Positions 31,904-40,057 of a stretch of DNA of 40,698 nucleotides are shown here, one piece after another; position 1 is the first letter of the stretch; the number at the start of each line of letters is the position of its first letter. The notes under the pieces are model-generated. The model was not told where the DNA came from. It did no database searches and saw only the letters and a list, made by a program, of their open reading frames with translations. The translations under genes were made by a program, and so were the position numbers. The stretch comes from Mycobacterium sp. (GTDB lineage: Bacteria; Actinomycetota; Actinomycetes; Mycobacteriales; Mycobacteriaceae). The stretch lies in contig JAOPUT010000215.1 of NCBI GenBank assembly GCA_025963385.1, positions 1 to 40,698 of the forward strand, given 5' to 3'.

Positions 31904-33727
31904 ATGGCAACACTAACCTCATCCGCATCACGAGTCACTGGACTCCTGACGGTCTTCGCCGTGGTGGTGACCGTCGGTGGGCTCAGTGCCTGTACACCGA
32001 AACCCAACGGTCCCGAACCGGTGGCGACGGCGTTCTTCGCCGCGCTCGCCAAGGGCGACACCACCGCCGCCGCCGACCTCAGTGACCGTCCCACGGTCGC
32101 AAGGGCCGCACTGAACGAGGCGTGGGCGGGCCTGCAGGCGACCAAGCTCGATGCGCAGATCCTCGGGTCGAAGTACGCCGAGGACACCGGCAGCATCGCG
32201 TACCGATACACGTGGCATCTCCCCAAGAAGCGCACCTGGACCTACGACGGTCAGCTGAACATGGTGCGCGACGAGGGGCGTTGGGAAGTCCGTTGGAGCG
32301 CAACGGGATTGCATCCGAACCTCGGCGAGAACCAGACGTTCGCGCTGCGGGCGGACGCACCGCCCCGTGCGTCGGTCAACGAACGCGGCGGCAGCGACGT
32401 GCTGCGGCCCGGGTTCCTCTACAACTACGCGCTCGACGCCAAGGCGGCAGGCGCCGACCTGATGCCGACGGCCACCGCGGTCGCCGACACCCTGCGCCGG
32501 TTCGATCCGACCATGGACGCGCAGCGTCTCGCCGAGACGGCCAGCTCGTCGGCGACGCCGCTCGACCTCATCACGTTGCGCCAAGCCGACCGCGACGCCG
32601 TGGCGCCCGCGATCGGCGGCCTGTCCGGTGTCGTCATCACCCCGCGTGCCGAACTGCTGCCCACCGACGACCGTTTCGCGCCCGACATCATCAACCAGGT
32701 CAAGAAGTCGGTCGTCGACGAGCTCGACGGTCAAGCGGGTTGGCGCGTGGTCAGCGTCAACCAGAACGGCGGCGACGTCGACGTGCTCGACGAAACCCCC
32801 GGAGCGCCAGCACCTTCGGTGACCATCAGCCTCGACCGCTCAGTCCAGAACGCCGCGCAGGATGCGGTGAACATGGTCGGCAAGAAGGCCATGATCGTGG
32901 CGCTCAAGCCGTCCACCGGCGAGATCCTCGCCGTGGCCCAGAACTCCGCCGCGGACGCGGATGGCCCTGCGGCCACCACGGGCCTGTACCCGCCGGGGTC
33001 GACGTTCAAGATCATCACGGCAGGCGCGGCGATCGACCGCGACATGGCCACGCCCAACACGCTTCTCGGGTGCCCCGGGCACATCGACATCGGGCAGCGC
33101 ACGATCCCCAACTACGGTGGCTTCGACCTCGGCACGGTGCCGATGTCGCGGGCCTTCGCGAACTCCTGCAACACGACGTTCGCCGAGCTGGCGAGCAAGA
33201 TGCCGCCACGGGGCCTGACGACCGCGGCCGCGCAGTACGGCATCGGGACGGACTACGTCGTCGACGGGATCACGACCGTGACCGGATCCGTGCCCCCGAC
33301 GGTGAATCTGACCGAGCGCACGGAGGATGGCTTCGGTCAGGGCCGGGTTCTGGTCAGCCCCTTCGGCATGGCCCTGGCCGCCGCGACCGTCGCTGCGGGC
33401 AAGACGCCGGTGCCGCAGCTGATCGAGGGCAGGCACACCGAGGTGTCCGGCGACACCCCGACCATCACCCCGAAGATGGTCGACGGGCTGCGCCCGATGA
33501 TGCAGCTGGTGGTGACGAACGGCACCGCGAAGGACCTCAACGGCAGCGGCGACGTCCGCGGCAAGACGGGTGAGGCCGAGTTCGACGGCGGCTCACACGC
33601 CTGGTTCGCCGGCTACCGCGGTGATCTCGCGTTCGCGGCCCTCATCGTCGGCGGCGGAAGCTCCGAGTACGCCGTGCGGATGTGCAAGGACATGCTCAAC
33701 GGACTGCCGCCCGACTATCTGGTCTGA
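31904..33727 (+). CDS. Penicillin-binding lipoprotein (PBP-lipo, MecA-type)
   Basis: A 607-residue transpeptidase that cross-links peptidoglycan. It is a lipoprotein: the signal helix ends LSAC with C30 as the lipid site, unlike most PBPs, which keep the helix as an anchor. Residues 35-150 are the NTF2-like MecA N-terminal domain. The transpeptidase domain (about 300-600) has all three motifs: S366-T-F-K369 (SxxK), S421-C-N423 (SxN) and K554-T-G556 (KTG). No transglycosylase domain is present, so it is a class B PBP. It matches Rv2864c in position and build; in M. tuberculosis toxin-antitoxin genes sit next to it, which are absent here. Beta-lactam target by family. Confidence 0.93.
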   Translation: MATLTSSASRVTGLLTVFAVVVTVGGLSACTPKPNGPEPVATAFFAALAKGDTTAAADLSDRPTVARAALNEAWAGLQATKLDAQILGSKYAEDTGSIAYRYTWHLPKKRTWTYDGQLNMVRDEGRWEVRWSATGLHPNLGENQTFALRADAPPRASVNERGGSDVLRPGFLYNYALDAKAAGADLMPTATAVADTLRRFDPTMDAQRLAETASSSATPLDLITLRQADRDAVAPAIGGLSGVVITPRAELLPTDDRFAPDIINQVKKSVVDELDGQAGWRVVSVNQNGGDVDVLDETPGAPAPSVTISLDRSVQNAAQDAVNMVGKKAMIVALKPSTGEILAVAQNSAADADGPAATTGLYPPGSTFKIITAGAAIDRDMATPNTLLGCPGHIDIGQRTIPNYGGFDLGTVPMSRAFANSCNTTFAELASKMPPRGLTTAAAQYGIGTDYVVDGITTVTGSVPPTVNLTERTEDGFGQGRVLVSPFGMALAAATVAAGKTPVPQLIEGRHTEVSGDTPTITPKMVDGLRPMMQLVVTNGTAKDLNGSGDVRGKTGEAEFDGGSHAWFAGYRGDLAFAALIVGGGSSEYAVRMCKDMLNGLPPDYLV

Positions 33728-33752
33728 GTAGCCTGGTCGCAGGAGGAGAGCA

Positions 33753-34427
33753 ATGACCAGCATCAACTCGGGTATCGGTACCGACGTGGGCGGAGAGGCC
33801 CTCGGAGGGCAGGAGCGGAGCGACCGGGGAAATCAGACCGGAGGGCAGGAGCGAAGCGACCGGGGAAATCAGACCGTGCTTCGCATCTCGGACGCCGACC
33901 GCAACGGCACGTTGCGGCGGTTGCACAACGCGGTGGCACTCGGCCTGATCGACATCGGCGAGTTCGAGGAGCGGTCGGCGGCGGTGTCGCAGGCCCGCCT
34001 GCACTCGGAGCTCGCCGCGCTCGTCGAGGACCTTCCCGGTCCCGGTGCGATCGTGACGAGCGCCACCGACCGGGTGGAGCTTCGCGGCGTGCTCGGGTCA
34101 CTGAAGCGCCAAGGCGAGTGGATCGTGCCGACCCGGCTGTCGCTGGTCCGGCGGATGGGGTCGATCGATCTCGACCTGACCAAGGCGCGGTTCGCCGGTC
34201 CCATCGTGGTGATCGAACTCGACGTGAAGTTCGGGTCGGTGGAGATCCGGCTGCCCGACGGCGCGAGCGCGTCGATCGACGACGTCGAGGTGGTCGTCGG
34301 CAGCGCACGCGACCACCGCAGGGATGCGCCTGCCGAGGGCTCCCCGCACGTCATCCTCACCGGCCGCAGCGTGTGCGGTTCGGTCGACATCCGCGGACCG
34401 CGAAAGTCGTTGTTCGGCCGCGGTTAG
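33753..34427 (+). CDS. DUF1707 protein with LiaF-like C-terminal domain and repeated N-terminal peptide
   Basis: A 224-residue protein. The DUF1707 domain begins at about residue 42 ([36 protein letters not shown]) and is a small helical domain common in actinobacteria. Residues 105-215 form a beta-rich region like the cell-wall-active antibiotic response (LiaF/YvqF) C-terminal domain. No membrane helix is visible. ATG 33753 has a strong GGAGGAG site, so the segment before DUF1707 is translated. That segment consists of two copies of a 12-residue peptide ([12 protein letters not shown]) encoded by a 36-nt tandem repeat. The gene is 25 nt after the PBP gene, suggesting co-expression and a cell-envelope role; function unknown. 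Confidence 0.82.
   Translation: MTSINSGIGTDVGGEALGGQERSDRGNQTGGQERSDRGNQTVLRISDADRNGTLRRLHNAVALGLIDIGEFEERSAAVSQARLHSELAALVEDLPGPGAIVTSATDRVELRGVLGSLKRQGEWIVPTRLSLVRRMGSIDLDLTKARFAGPIVVIELDVKFGSVEIRLPDGASASIDDVEVVVGSARDHRRDAPAEGSPHVILTGRSVCGSVDIRGPRKSLFGRG
33804..33875 (+). repeat. 36-nt tandem duplication within the DUF1707 gene
   Basis: Units 33804-33839 and 33840-33875 differ at one base (G/A). They are in frame and add 24 hydrophilic residues before the DUF1707 domain. The unit looks like an intergenic element (GGAGCGRAGCGACCGGGG type) rather than normal coding sequence. Confidence 0.9.
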
Positions 34428-34807
34428 CGGGTCTCGAGCACGGCGAACGTCAGCGTGGCGCGCGCCGCCAGGCGGTCCCTGCCGACGTCGAACACGTCGA
34501 CCGAGGTGACGATGAGCCTGCGACCGGCGCGCACGACGGTGGCGACGGCACGCGCAGGTCCCTCGATGATCGGTGCGAGGTAGTGCACGTTCATGTCCGC
34601 CGTGGTGACGTCGTGGCCTGCCCCCGAGGCGTTGCCTGCCAAGCGGCCTGCGGCGATGTCGATCAGCGTGGCCACCAGCCCGCCCTGCAGCGCACCACGG
34701 ACGTTGACGAGGTTCGGCCTGTTGTCCATCTCGATGACCATGCGCTCCGTCGACTCCTCGACATCGCGCATGCCCAGCTGACGCAGCAGGTGTTGCTCTT
34801 CGATCAC
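34424..34807 (-). CDS. PaaI-type hotdog thioesterase
   Basis: A 127-residue hotdog-fold protein of the PaaI/YbgC thioesterase group, which hydrolyses acyl- or aryl-CoA thioesters. The family helix reads [16 protein letters not shown] with D50 as the likely catalytic acid. It is followed by [21 protein letters not shown], the central strand pair. GTG 34807 has TACCGT 6 nt upstream, so it is probably leaderless, and an inverted repeat overlaps that promoter. It is convergent with the DUF1707 gene, sharing 4 nt, and divergent from mapB over 219 nt. Acyl-CoA substrate unknown. Confidence 0.85.
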   Translation of the reverse strand: MIEEQHLLRQLGMRDVEESTERMVIEMDNRPNLVNVRGALQGGLVATLIDIAAGRLAGNASGAGHDVTTADMNVHYLAPIIEGPARAVATVVRAGRRLIVTSVDVFDVGRDRLAARATLTFAVLETR

Positions 34808-34813
34808 CGCCGT

Positions 34814-34831
34814 ACGGTAACACCATTACCG
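34814..34831 (-). promoter_or_regulatory. Thioesterase promoter with overlapping inverted repeat
   Basis: CGGTAA-CACCA-TTACCG (34815-34831) overlaps the minus-strand -10 TACCGT (34814-34819), which is 6 nt before GTG 34807. A repressor bound there would block the promoter. The regulator is unknown. Confidence 0.5.
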
Positions 34832-35014
34832 CAGTTCAAGAGCGGCCCTTGCACCGGCTGCAGGACCCTGATGCGCGACGATCGCCGGCCCGGCGTGAGC
34901 GGCGCGCTGGCGATGGCGTCGGTGCGAATCGCCCTCGACGACTGGTGCGCGTCGGTGGTTCGTTACCCGTGCGGGTGCGCACGGCGCTGTCGTCGGTGGC
35001 CGGGCAGTAGCAGT

Positions 35015-35020
35015 TACGCT
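35015..35020 (+). promoter_or_regulatory. Leaderless -10 of the mapB-cobQ operon
   Basis: TACGCT lies 6 nt before ATG 35027. There is no separate ribosome site; the 219-nt gap to the divergent thioesterase gene holds no other clear signal apart from the inverted repeat at 34815-34831. Confidence 0.55.
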
Positions 35021-35026
35021 GGCAAG

Positions 35027-35887
35027 ATGCCCGTTCGCACCGCACTTCGCCCCGGCGAGCTGTCCCCGACGCTGCCGGTGCCCAAGTCGATCCCACGCCC
35101 CGAGTACGCCTGGAAGCAGACCGTGCACGAGGGCACCGAACCCTGGGTGCAGACCCCGGAGGTCATCGAGAAGATGCGCGTCGCCGGGCGCATCGCCGCC
35201 AACGCGCTCGCCGAGGCAGGCAGGGCCGTCGCCCCCGGTGTCACGACCGACCAACTGGACCGAATCGCCCACGACTACATGGTCGACCACGGCGCGTACC
35301 CGTCGACGCTGGGCTACAAAGGCTTTCCCAAGTCGTGCTGCACCTCGCTCAACGAGATCATCTGCCACGGCATCCCAGACTCGACCGTCGTCCAGGACGG
35401 CGACATCGTCAACATCGACGTGACCGCCTACATCGACGGCGTGCACGGGGACACCAACGCCACCTACCTGGCGGGTGACGTCTCCGAGGAGCACCGACTG
35501 CTGGTCGAGCGCACCCACGAAGCGACGATGCGCGCGATCAAGGCGGTCAAGCCGGGACGTCAGCTGTCGGTGGTCGGTCGGGTCATCGAGGCATACGCGA
35601 ACCGGTTCGGCTACAACGTCGTTCGCGACTTCACCGGTCACGGCATCGGCACCACGTTCCACAACGGGCTGGTGGTCCTGCACTACGACCAGCCCGCCGT
35701 CGACACCGTACTCGAGCCGGGCATGACGTTCACGATCGAGCCGATGATCAACCTCGGCGCGTTGGACTACGAGATCTGGGACGACGGCTGGACGGTCGCC
35801 ACCACGGACAAGAAGTGGACCGCGCAGTTCGAGCACACGCTTGTGGTCACCGACGACGGCGCCGAAATCCTGACGCTGGCGGGGTGA
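35027..35887 (+). CDS. mapB: Type 1c methionine aminopeptidase
   Basis: A 286-residue metallo-aminopeptidase that removes the initiator Met from new proteins. All five metal ligands are present at the positions known for the M. tuberculosis enzyme: D131, D142, H205, E238 and E269, with H114 in the substrate site. The first 40 residues, with [11 protein letters not shown], form the linker extension that defines the 1c type and may contact the ribosome. ATG 35027 agrees with a TACGCT -10 at 6 nt; the longer frame upstream is a shadow. Its stop overlaps the cobQ start (GTGA), coupling two functionally unrelated genes. Confidence 0.95.
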   Translation: MPVRTALRPGELSPTLPVPKSIPRPEYAWKQTVHEGTEPWVQTPEVIEKMRVAGRIAANALAEAGRAVAPGVTTDQLDRIAHDYMVDHGAYPSTLGYKGFPKSCCTSLNEIICHGIPDSTVVQDGDIVNIDVTAYIDGVHGDTNATYLAGDVSEEHRLLVERTHEATMRAIKAVKPGRQLSVVGRVIEAYANRFGYNVVRDFTGHGIGTTFHNGLVVLHYDQPAVDTVLEPGMTFTIEPMINLGALDYEIWDDGWTVATTDKKWTAQFEHTLVVTDDGAEILTLAG

Positions 35888-37392
35888 GCACGTCCGGCGC
35901 ACTGCTCGTCGCGGGCACCAACTCCGACGCAGGCAAGTCGATGGTGGTGGCTGGACTCTGTCGACTGTTGGCGCGCAAGGGTATTCGCGTGGCGCCGTTC
36001 AAGGCGCAGAACATGTCCAACAACTCCGCCGTCACGATCGAGGGTGGCGAGATCGGCCGGGCCCAGGCGATGCAGGCCAGGGCAGCCGGCTTGGAGCCGA
36101 GCGTCCGGTTCAATCCGGTACTGCTCAAGCCCGGCGGTGACAGGACCTCGCAGCTGGTGGTCATGGGCAAGGTGGCGGGCACGGTCGCGGCAGGCGACTA
36201 CTTCCAGCATCGCGCCACGCTCGCCGAGGTGGTCGCCGAGGAGCTCGGCTCGCTACGGGCTGAATTCGACGCCGTCATCTGTGAGGGCGCGGGCTCGCCC
36301 GCCGAGATCAACTTGCGGGCAACCGATCTGGCGAACATGGGCCTGGCCCGGGCGGGTGAGCTGCCGGTGCTGCTGGTCGGTGACATCGATCGCGGTGGGC
36401 TGCTGGCGCACCTCTTCGGGACGGTGGCCGTCCTCGAGCCCGCCGACCAGCGGCTCATCGCCGGATTCGTGGTCAACAAGTTCCGCGGCGATCCCGCCCT
36501 GTTGGCGCCGGGGCTCGACCAGCTCGAAAGACTCACCGGCCGACCGACGTACGGCGTGATCCCGTACGACGACGGGCTGTGGCTCGACACCGAGGACTCG
36601 CTGTCGGTGCAGTCGCACCGGATCGTGGGGATCCCACGGCAGGCGCGCGGCGCGGACTCGCTTCGGGTGGCCGCCGTACGGCTGCCGCGCATCTCGAACT
36701 CCACCGACGTGGAGGCGCTGGCATGCGAACCGGGCGTGCTGGTCCGGTGGGTGAGCGATGCCGCCGACCTGGTGGACGCCGACGTCGTGGTGATACCGGG
36801 CAGCAAGGCCACGGTGTCCGATCTCGCGTGGCTGCGGGAACGCGGACTCGCCGACGGCGTGCTCGCCCACGCCGCATCCGGACGCACCGTGCTGGGCATC
36901 TGCGGCGGGTTCCAGATGTTGTGCCGCACGATCGACGATCCGGTGGAGTCGGGCCGAGGCCTGGTCGACGGGCTCGGTCTGCTGGACGCCGACATCGTGT
37001 TCGATCCCGTCAAGACGTTGAAGCTTTGGGACGGGCGCGGGCCTGTCCCGCTGCGCGGGTACGAGATTCACCACGGTCAGGTGGCGCGCACCTCCGCCGA
37101 CGACTGGCTGGGCGTCGGCATCCGGCGAGGCGCCGTGTACGGCACGCACTGGCACGGCCTCCTCGACAACGACGACACCCGGCGGCAATGGCTCGCCGAC
37201 GCCGCCGCGGCGGCGGGTCGGGCGCAGTTCGTCGTCGCCGACGACATCGACGTGACAGCCCGCCGCGATGCCCAACTCGACGTGATGGCCGATCTCCTGG
37301 CTGTCAATCTCGACGTCGACGCGGTGATGGACCTGCTCGAGCGTGGCGCACCGCCGCGGCCGGTGATCACGTCGAGCGTCACGGGTGCATGA
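35884..37392 (+). CDS. cobQ: Cobyric acid synthase
   Basis: A 502-residue glutamine-dependent amidotransferase of cobalamin synthesis that amidates four side chains of adenosyl-cobyrinate a,c-diamide. The N-terminal part is a BioD-like ATPase with the P-loop GTNSDAGKS and KAQNMSNNS. The C-terminal CobB/CobQ-type glutaminase has C340 in GICGGFQML and H422/H424 in GTHWHG. GTG 35884 is fixed by the overlap with mapB. No B12 riboswitch signature was found in front of mapB, and no other cob gene is in the window. In M. tuberculosis cobQ genes lie elsewhere, so this site differs from that genome. Function is well supported. Confidence 0.94.
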   Translation: MSTSGALLVAGTNSDAGKSMVVAGLCRLLARKGIRVAPFKAQNMSNNSAVTIEGGEIGRAQAMQARAAGLEPSVRFNPVLLKPGGDRTSQLVVMGKVAGTVAAGDYFQHRATLAEVVAEELGSLRAEFDAVICEGAGSPAEINLRATDLANMGLARAGELPVLLVGDIDRGGLLAHLFGTVAVLEPADQRLIAGFVVNKFRGDPALLAPGLDQLERLTGRPTYGVIPYDDGLWLDTEDSLSVQSHRIVGIPRQARGADSLRVAAVRLPRISNSTDVEALACEPGVLVRWVSDAADLVDADVVVIPGSKATVSDLAWLRERGLADGVLAHAASGRTVLGICGGFQMLCRTIDDPVESGRGLVDGLGLLDADIVFDPVKTLKLWDGRGPVPLRGYEIHHGQVARTSADDWLGVGIRRGAVYGTHWHGLLDNDDTRRQWLADAAAAAGRAQFVVADDIDVTARRDAQLDVMADLLAVNLDVDAVMDLLERGAPPRPVITSSVTGA

Positions 37393-37669
37393 CGGTGCTG
37401 ACGCCATGCGCGGTGCGAACGTTCAGCAGGGAGTTCGGCTGCCACCGCACCGGTATCGGACGCCGTCACATCGACCGTCGGTGACCTCCGTGCATGTCGG
37501 CCGCATCGGATCGCGTTCCTGGCCGGGAACGTCGGCCAAAGAGTCGCTCCCGCAAACGTTTCAGGACATGACCGCCGAACAGGCCGAGCGCCCACGACAA
37601 CGCTGAGCGTTGTATTGCAAGCGCGTGAAAACCAGCACTGAACACGGGCCCTCCCTGTAGCGTGGCGCA
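37393..37669. other. Intergenic region after cobQ (277 nt)
   Basis: No convincing gene is present. Short frames here lack ribosome sites and family features. It holds the stem-loop TGGCCG-N7-CGGCCA (37520-37538), a candidate cobQ terminator, a 17-bp palindrome (37597-37613) and the -10 TAGCGT (37658-37663) 6 nt before ATG 37670. No riboswitch was recognised. Confidence 0.5.
37597..37613. promoter_or_regulatory. 17-bp palindrome upstream of the degenerate hydrolase gene
   Basis: ACAACGCT-G-AGCGTTGT has perfect 8-bp arms around one base. It lies 44 nt before the -10 of the gene at 37670. The 1-nt centre suits an operator; as RNA it could also fold with a TGA loop and act as a weak terminator for cobQ. 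Confidence 0.45.
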
Positions 37670-38233
37670 ATGCCTTCGACCGTGCTCACCGTCGACGGTT
37701 TTCCGGCGACCGTCGACGTGTCTGGCCCTGAGAAGGGTTCGGTCGTCGTACTACTCGGAGCCTCGCACCAAGGTCCATCGGCGTACGACGCCGTCTGTCA
37801 GCGGCTGCACACCGCGTCGCTGCGGACCGTGGTGATCGCCCCCGACCCGCGCCTGAGCCCGAAGTCCGTGGTCGGGATCCTCGACACCGTCGGAGTCCGC
37901 TGGGCACTGCTGGTCGGCGACCGCGTCGGTGGCGAGCTGGCGTGGGAGCTCGCCGCCACCCGGCTCGACCGGTTCATCGGCCTTGTCGTCGTCGACCGCG
38001 GCCACCCCCGCGTTCCCGACCAGGCGGGCGTCATCCGCGACGAGCACTGCCCGCCCGTCGAGGTGAACACGACGGCCCTGGTCAGCTCACCCGCGGCGCG
38101 CAACGTGGCCAAGGCCAGTCAGCGCTATGTCTACGGCGACTACCGGATGGTCGAATTGCTCGGCAGACGCAACGTCGCGGAGTCCACGGCACAGCTGGCC
38201 GCGGAGATCGTCCTTCGCACCAGCACCTGGTGA
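37670..38233 (+). CDS. Alpha/beta hydrolase-fold protein lacking the serine nucleophile
   Basis: A 187-residue protein with a short alpha/beta hydrolase core. The nucleophile elbow reads LVGDRVGGELA, with Asp (D84) where esterases have Ser. The oxyanion region is LLGASHQGPSAYD. No clear catalytic His is visible in the expected late position, and the protein is about 100 residues shorter than active family members. Either it is a non-catalytic scaffold or a ligand-binding protein, or D84 works as in epoxide hydrolases with an unusual partner. A leaderless promoter (TAGCGT 6 nt before ATG) and an upstream palindrome suggest own regulation. It is convergent with the APC permease across a strong hairpin. 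Function unknown. Confidence 0.75.
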   Translation: MPSTVLTVDGFPATVDVSGPEKGSVVVLLGASHQGPSAYDAVCQRLHTASLRTVVIAPDPRLSPKSVVGILDTVGVRWALLVGDRVGGELAWELAATRLDRFIGLVVVDRGHPRVPDQAGVIRDEHCPPVEVNTTALVSSPAARNVAKASQRYVYGDYRMVELLGRRNVAESTAQLAAEIVLRTSTW

Positions 38234-38234
38234 G

Positions 38235-38301
38235 CCGCACCCCACCCAGCACCGAACCCCTCGGCCGTGCGGCACGAGGGGCCCGGGGGACTGGGGTGCG
38301 G
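38235..38301. terminator. Nested hairpin between convergent genes
   Basis: Outer arms CCGCACCCCA (38235-38244) and TGGGGTGCGG (38292-38301) pair perfectly. An inner stem CCCCTCG (38257-38263)/CGAGGGG (38275-38281) folds within the loop. It fills the gap between the hydrolase-fold gene and the APC permease and should stop transcripts from both directions. Confidence 0.75.
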
Positions 38302-38314
38302 TGCGTACCCGCGG

Positions 38315-39871
38315 TTAGGTGAGGTCGGCCACCTCGACCTGCTTGATCGGACCGGTGAACCACTTCTTCACCGACACGTGCCAGTAGATGAACAGCAGGA
38401 CGAGGACCGTGCCGACGAGGATCGGCGTGTAGTTCACGTACTTCCACTCGAAGCCCGGATCCCACGGCGCCCCCAGGTTGGAGGTCGGGAACAGCGCGAT
38501 GATCGAGGTGACGATGATCTCGATCAGCGCGACCGGCGCCATCCACTTGTGGTGGCCGCGCAGATTCCACTTGCCCACCGGGAACGAGTCGCCCGCCTTC
38601 CAGCGGTAGTAGATCGGCACCGCGAAGCACAGGTACAGACCGACCACGCCGATCGACACCACGGCGAAGAACGCGACGGGCACCGGGGCGCCGTTGATGT
38701 CGACCTTGACCAGAGCGGGCAGCGTCACGATCGCGGCGAGCGTCGCGGTGACCAGAACCCCGTTGGCCGGGATCTTGTTCTTGCTGACCTTGGACCACAG
38801 CTGGTGGCCCGGCACCGCGCGGTCACGGCTGAACGCGAACAGCATCCGCGAGGCGCTCGTCTGGCAGGCCGTGGTGCAGAAGAACTGGCCTGCGGTCGAG
38901 ATCAGCAGGACGATCGCGACCCACTTGGAGTCCATCGCCTGGGCGAAGATCACCGCGACCGCACCGCCGCCCTTCGTCACCCCGTCGACGTCCTGGACGG
39001 CGAACAGGAATGACAGCAGCAGGATCCAGCCGCCGATGGCGGAGTAGAAGATCGACCGCCAGATGCCCTTGGCCGCACCGTCGGCGGCACTCATCGTCTC
39101 CTCCGAGAGGTGAGCGGACGCGTCGTAACCCGTGATCGTGTACTGCGTGAGGATCGCCGAGATCGGGAGCACGAAGAACAGAAAGCCCAGGCCGGAGGTC
39201 GAGCCGCCGAAGAAGCCCGTGTTGTTGACGGTCGTGGCGAACACGGTGCTGAAGCTGGCGTGGTGCTCGGGGATCAGGAACAGGATCCCGATGACGATCA
39301 GCGCGCCTACGACGTGCCACCACACCGAGATGTTGTTGATGACGGCGAGCAGGTGGCTCGAGAAGATGTTGATCGTCGCCGAGATCGCAAGGATCACCAC
39401 GAAGATGATGAACGTCCTCGTCAGGCTGTAGCCGGCGAGCCATGTCTCACTGAACGTGCCGAGGGTCAGGTCCAGGAACGTGGCGCAGCCGTAGGCCACC
39501 GATGCCAGGATGGCGATCAGCCCGATGAGGTTCAGCCAGCCGGTGTAGAAACCGGCCTTTGCTCCACCGAGCTTGCTCGCCCACCAGTAGATGCCGCCCG
39601 AGGTGGGGTACGCCGACACCAGCTCCGACATGCAGAGCCCGATGATGAGGATGAAGACCGCGATGATCGGCCAGCCCCACGCGATGGCGGCCGGTCCGCC
39701 GTTGTTCCAGCCGAGGCCGAAGGACGTGAAGCAGCCCGCCAGGATCGAGATGATCGAGAACGAGATGGCGAAGTTGCTGAAGCTGGACCACGTGCGGTTC
39801 AACTCCTGGGTGTAGCCGAGCGACGCGAGGTGTTTTTCGTCGTCAGACAGTTCTTCGTGACCCTCTGGCAC
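38315..39871 (-). CDS. APC-superfamily amino acid/amine permease
   Basis: A 518-residue inner-membrane transporter with twelve hydrophobic helices, of the amino acid-choline / GABA permease branch of the APC superfamily. The family start SLGYTQELNRTWSSFSNFAISFSIISILAG and the sequence GYDASAHLSEET are typical of BAT1/GabP-like carriers. GTG 39871 follows AAGGAG at 8 nt; a TTG further upstream would contain that ribosome site and is rejected. It is divergent from glnA4 over 186 nt. GlnA4 enzymes glutamylate amines such as ethanolamine or polyamines, so the permease may import the amine, but this rests on position only. Confidence 0.9.
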   Translation of the reverse strand: MPEGHEELSDDEKHLASLGYTQELNRTWSSFSNFAISFSIISILAGCFTSFGLGWNNGGPAAIAWGWPIIAVFILIIGLCMSELVSAYPTSGGIYWWASKLGGAKAGFYTGWLNLIGLIAILASVAYGCATFLDLTLGTFSETWLAGYSLTRTFIIFVVILAISATINIFSSHLLAVINNISVWWHVVGALIVIGILFLIPEHHASFSTVFATTVNNTGFFGGSTSGLGFLFFVLPISAILTQYTITGYDASAHLSEETMSAADGAAKGIWRSIFYSAIGGWILLLSFLFAVQDVDGVTKGGGAVAVIFAQAMDSKWVAIVLLISTAGQFFCTTACQTSASRMLFAFSRDRAVPGHQLWSKVSKNKIPANGVLVTATLAAIVTLPALVKVDINGAPVPVAFFAVVSIGVVGLYLCFAVPIYYRWKAGDSFPVGKWNLRGHHKWMAPVALIEIIVTSIIALFPTSNLGAPWDPGFEWKYVNYTPILVGTVLVLLFIYWHVSVKKWFTGPIKQVEVADLT

Positions 39872-39987
39872 GGTATCTCTCCTTATCAAGGCAGGCGCAT
39901 ATGACAGCGCTCACTGAGTAGGGACAATAGAGTGGCAATGGTCTTGTGTCCTACCTTTGGCAGTGACGGTTGTGTAAATCTGTGACC

Positions 39988-40030
39988 GGAATCCCCGGTG
40001 GCAGGATTCCAATGGTTGACTTCAAGTCAA
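39988..40030. promoter_or_regulatory. Two inverted repeats in the APC permease/glnA4 divergent region
   Basis: GGAATCC (39988-39994)-N9-GGATTCC (40004-40010) and TTGACT-TCA-AGTCAA (40016-40030) stand in tandem, ending 27 nt before the glnA4 start. They are the most operator-like sequences in the 186-nt divergent gap and could control both genes. No GlnR-type or other named consensus was recognised. Confidence 0.5.
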
Positions 40031-40057
40031 GTTCGTCCGCGTTGAGAGGCAGGGCAC

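Noticed and set aside
33753..33875. DUF1707 start placed after the 36-nt repeats
   Set aside because: The GTG after the repeats has no ribosome site, while ATG 33753 has a strong GGAGGAG, so the repeats are taken as translated.
34808..35026. B12 riboswitch before mapB-cobQ
   Set aside because: No B12-box-like conserved core was seen and the mapB transcript appears leaderless.
37385..37606. Small 73-codon gene after cobQ
   Set aside because: No ribosome site, no recognisable features, and it runs across an inverted repeat and the operator-like region.
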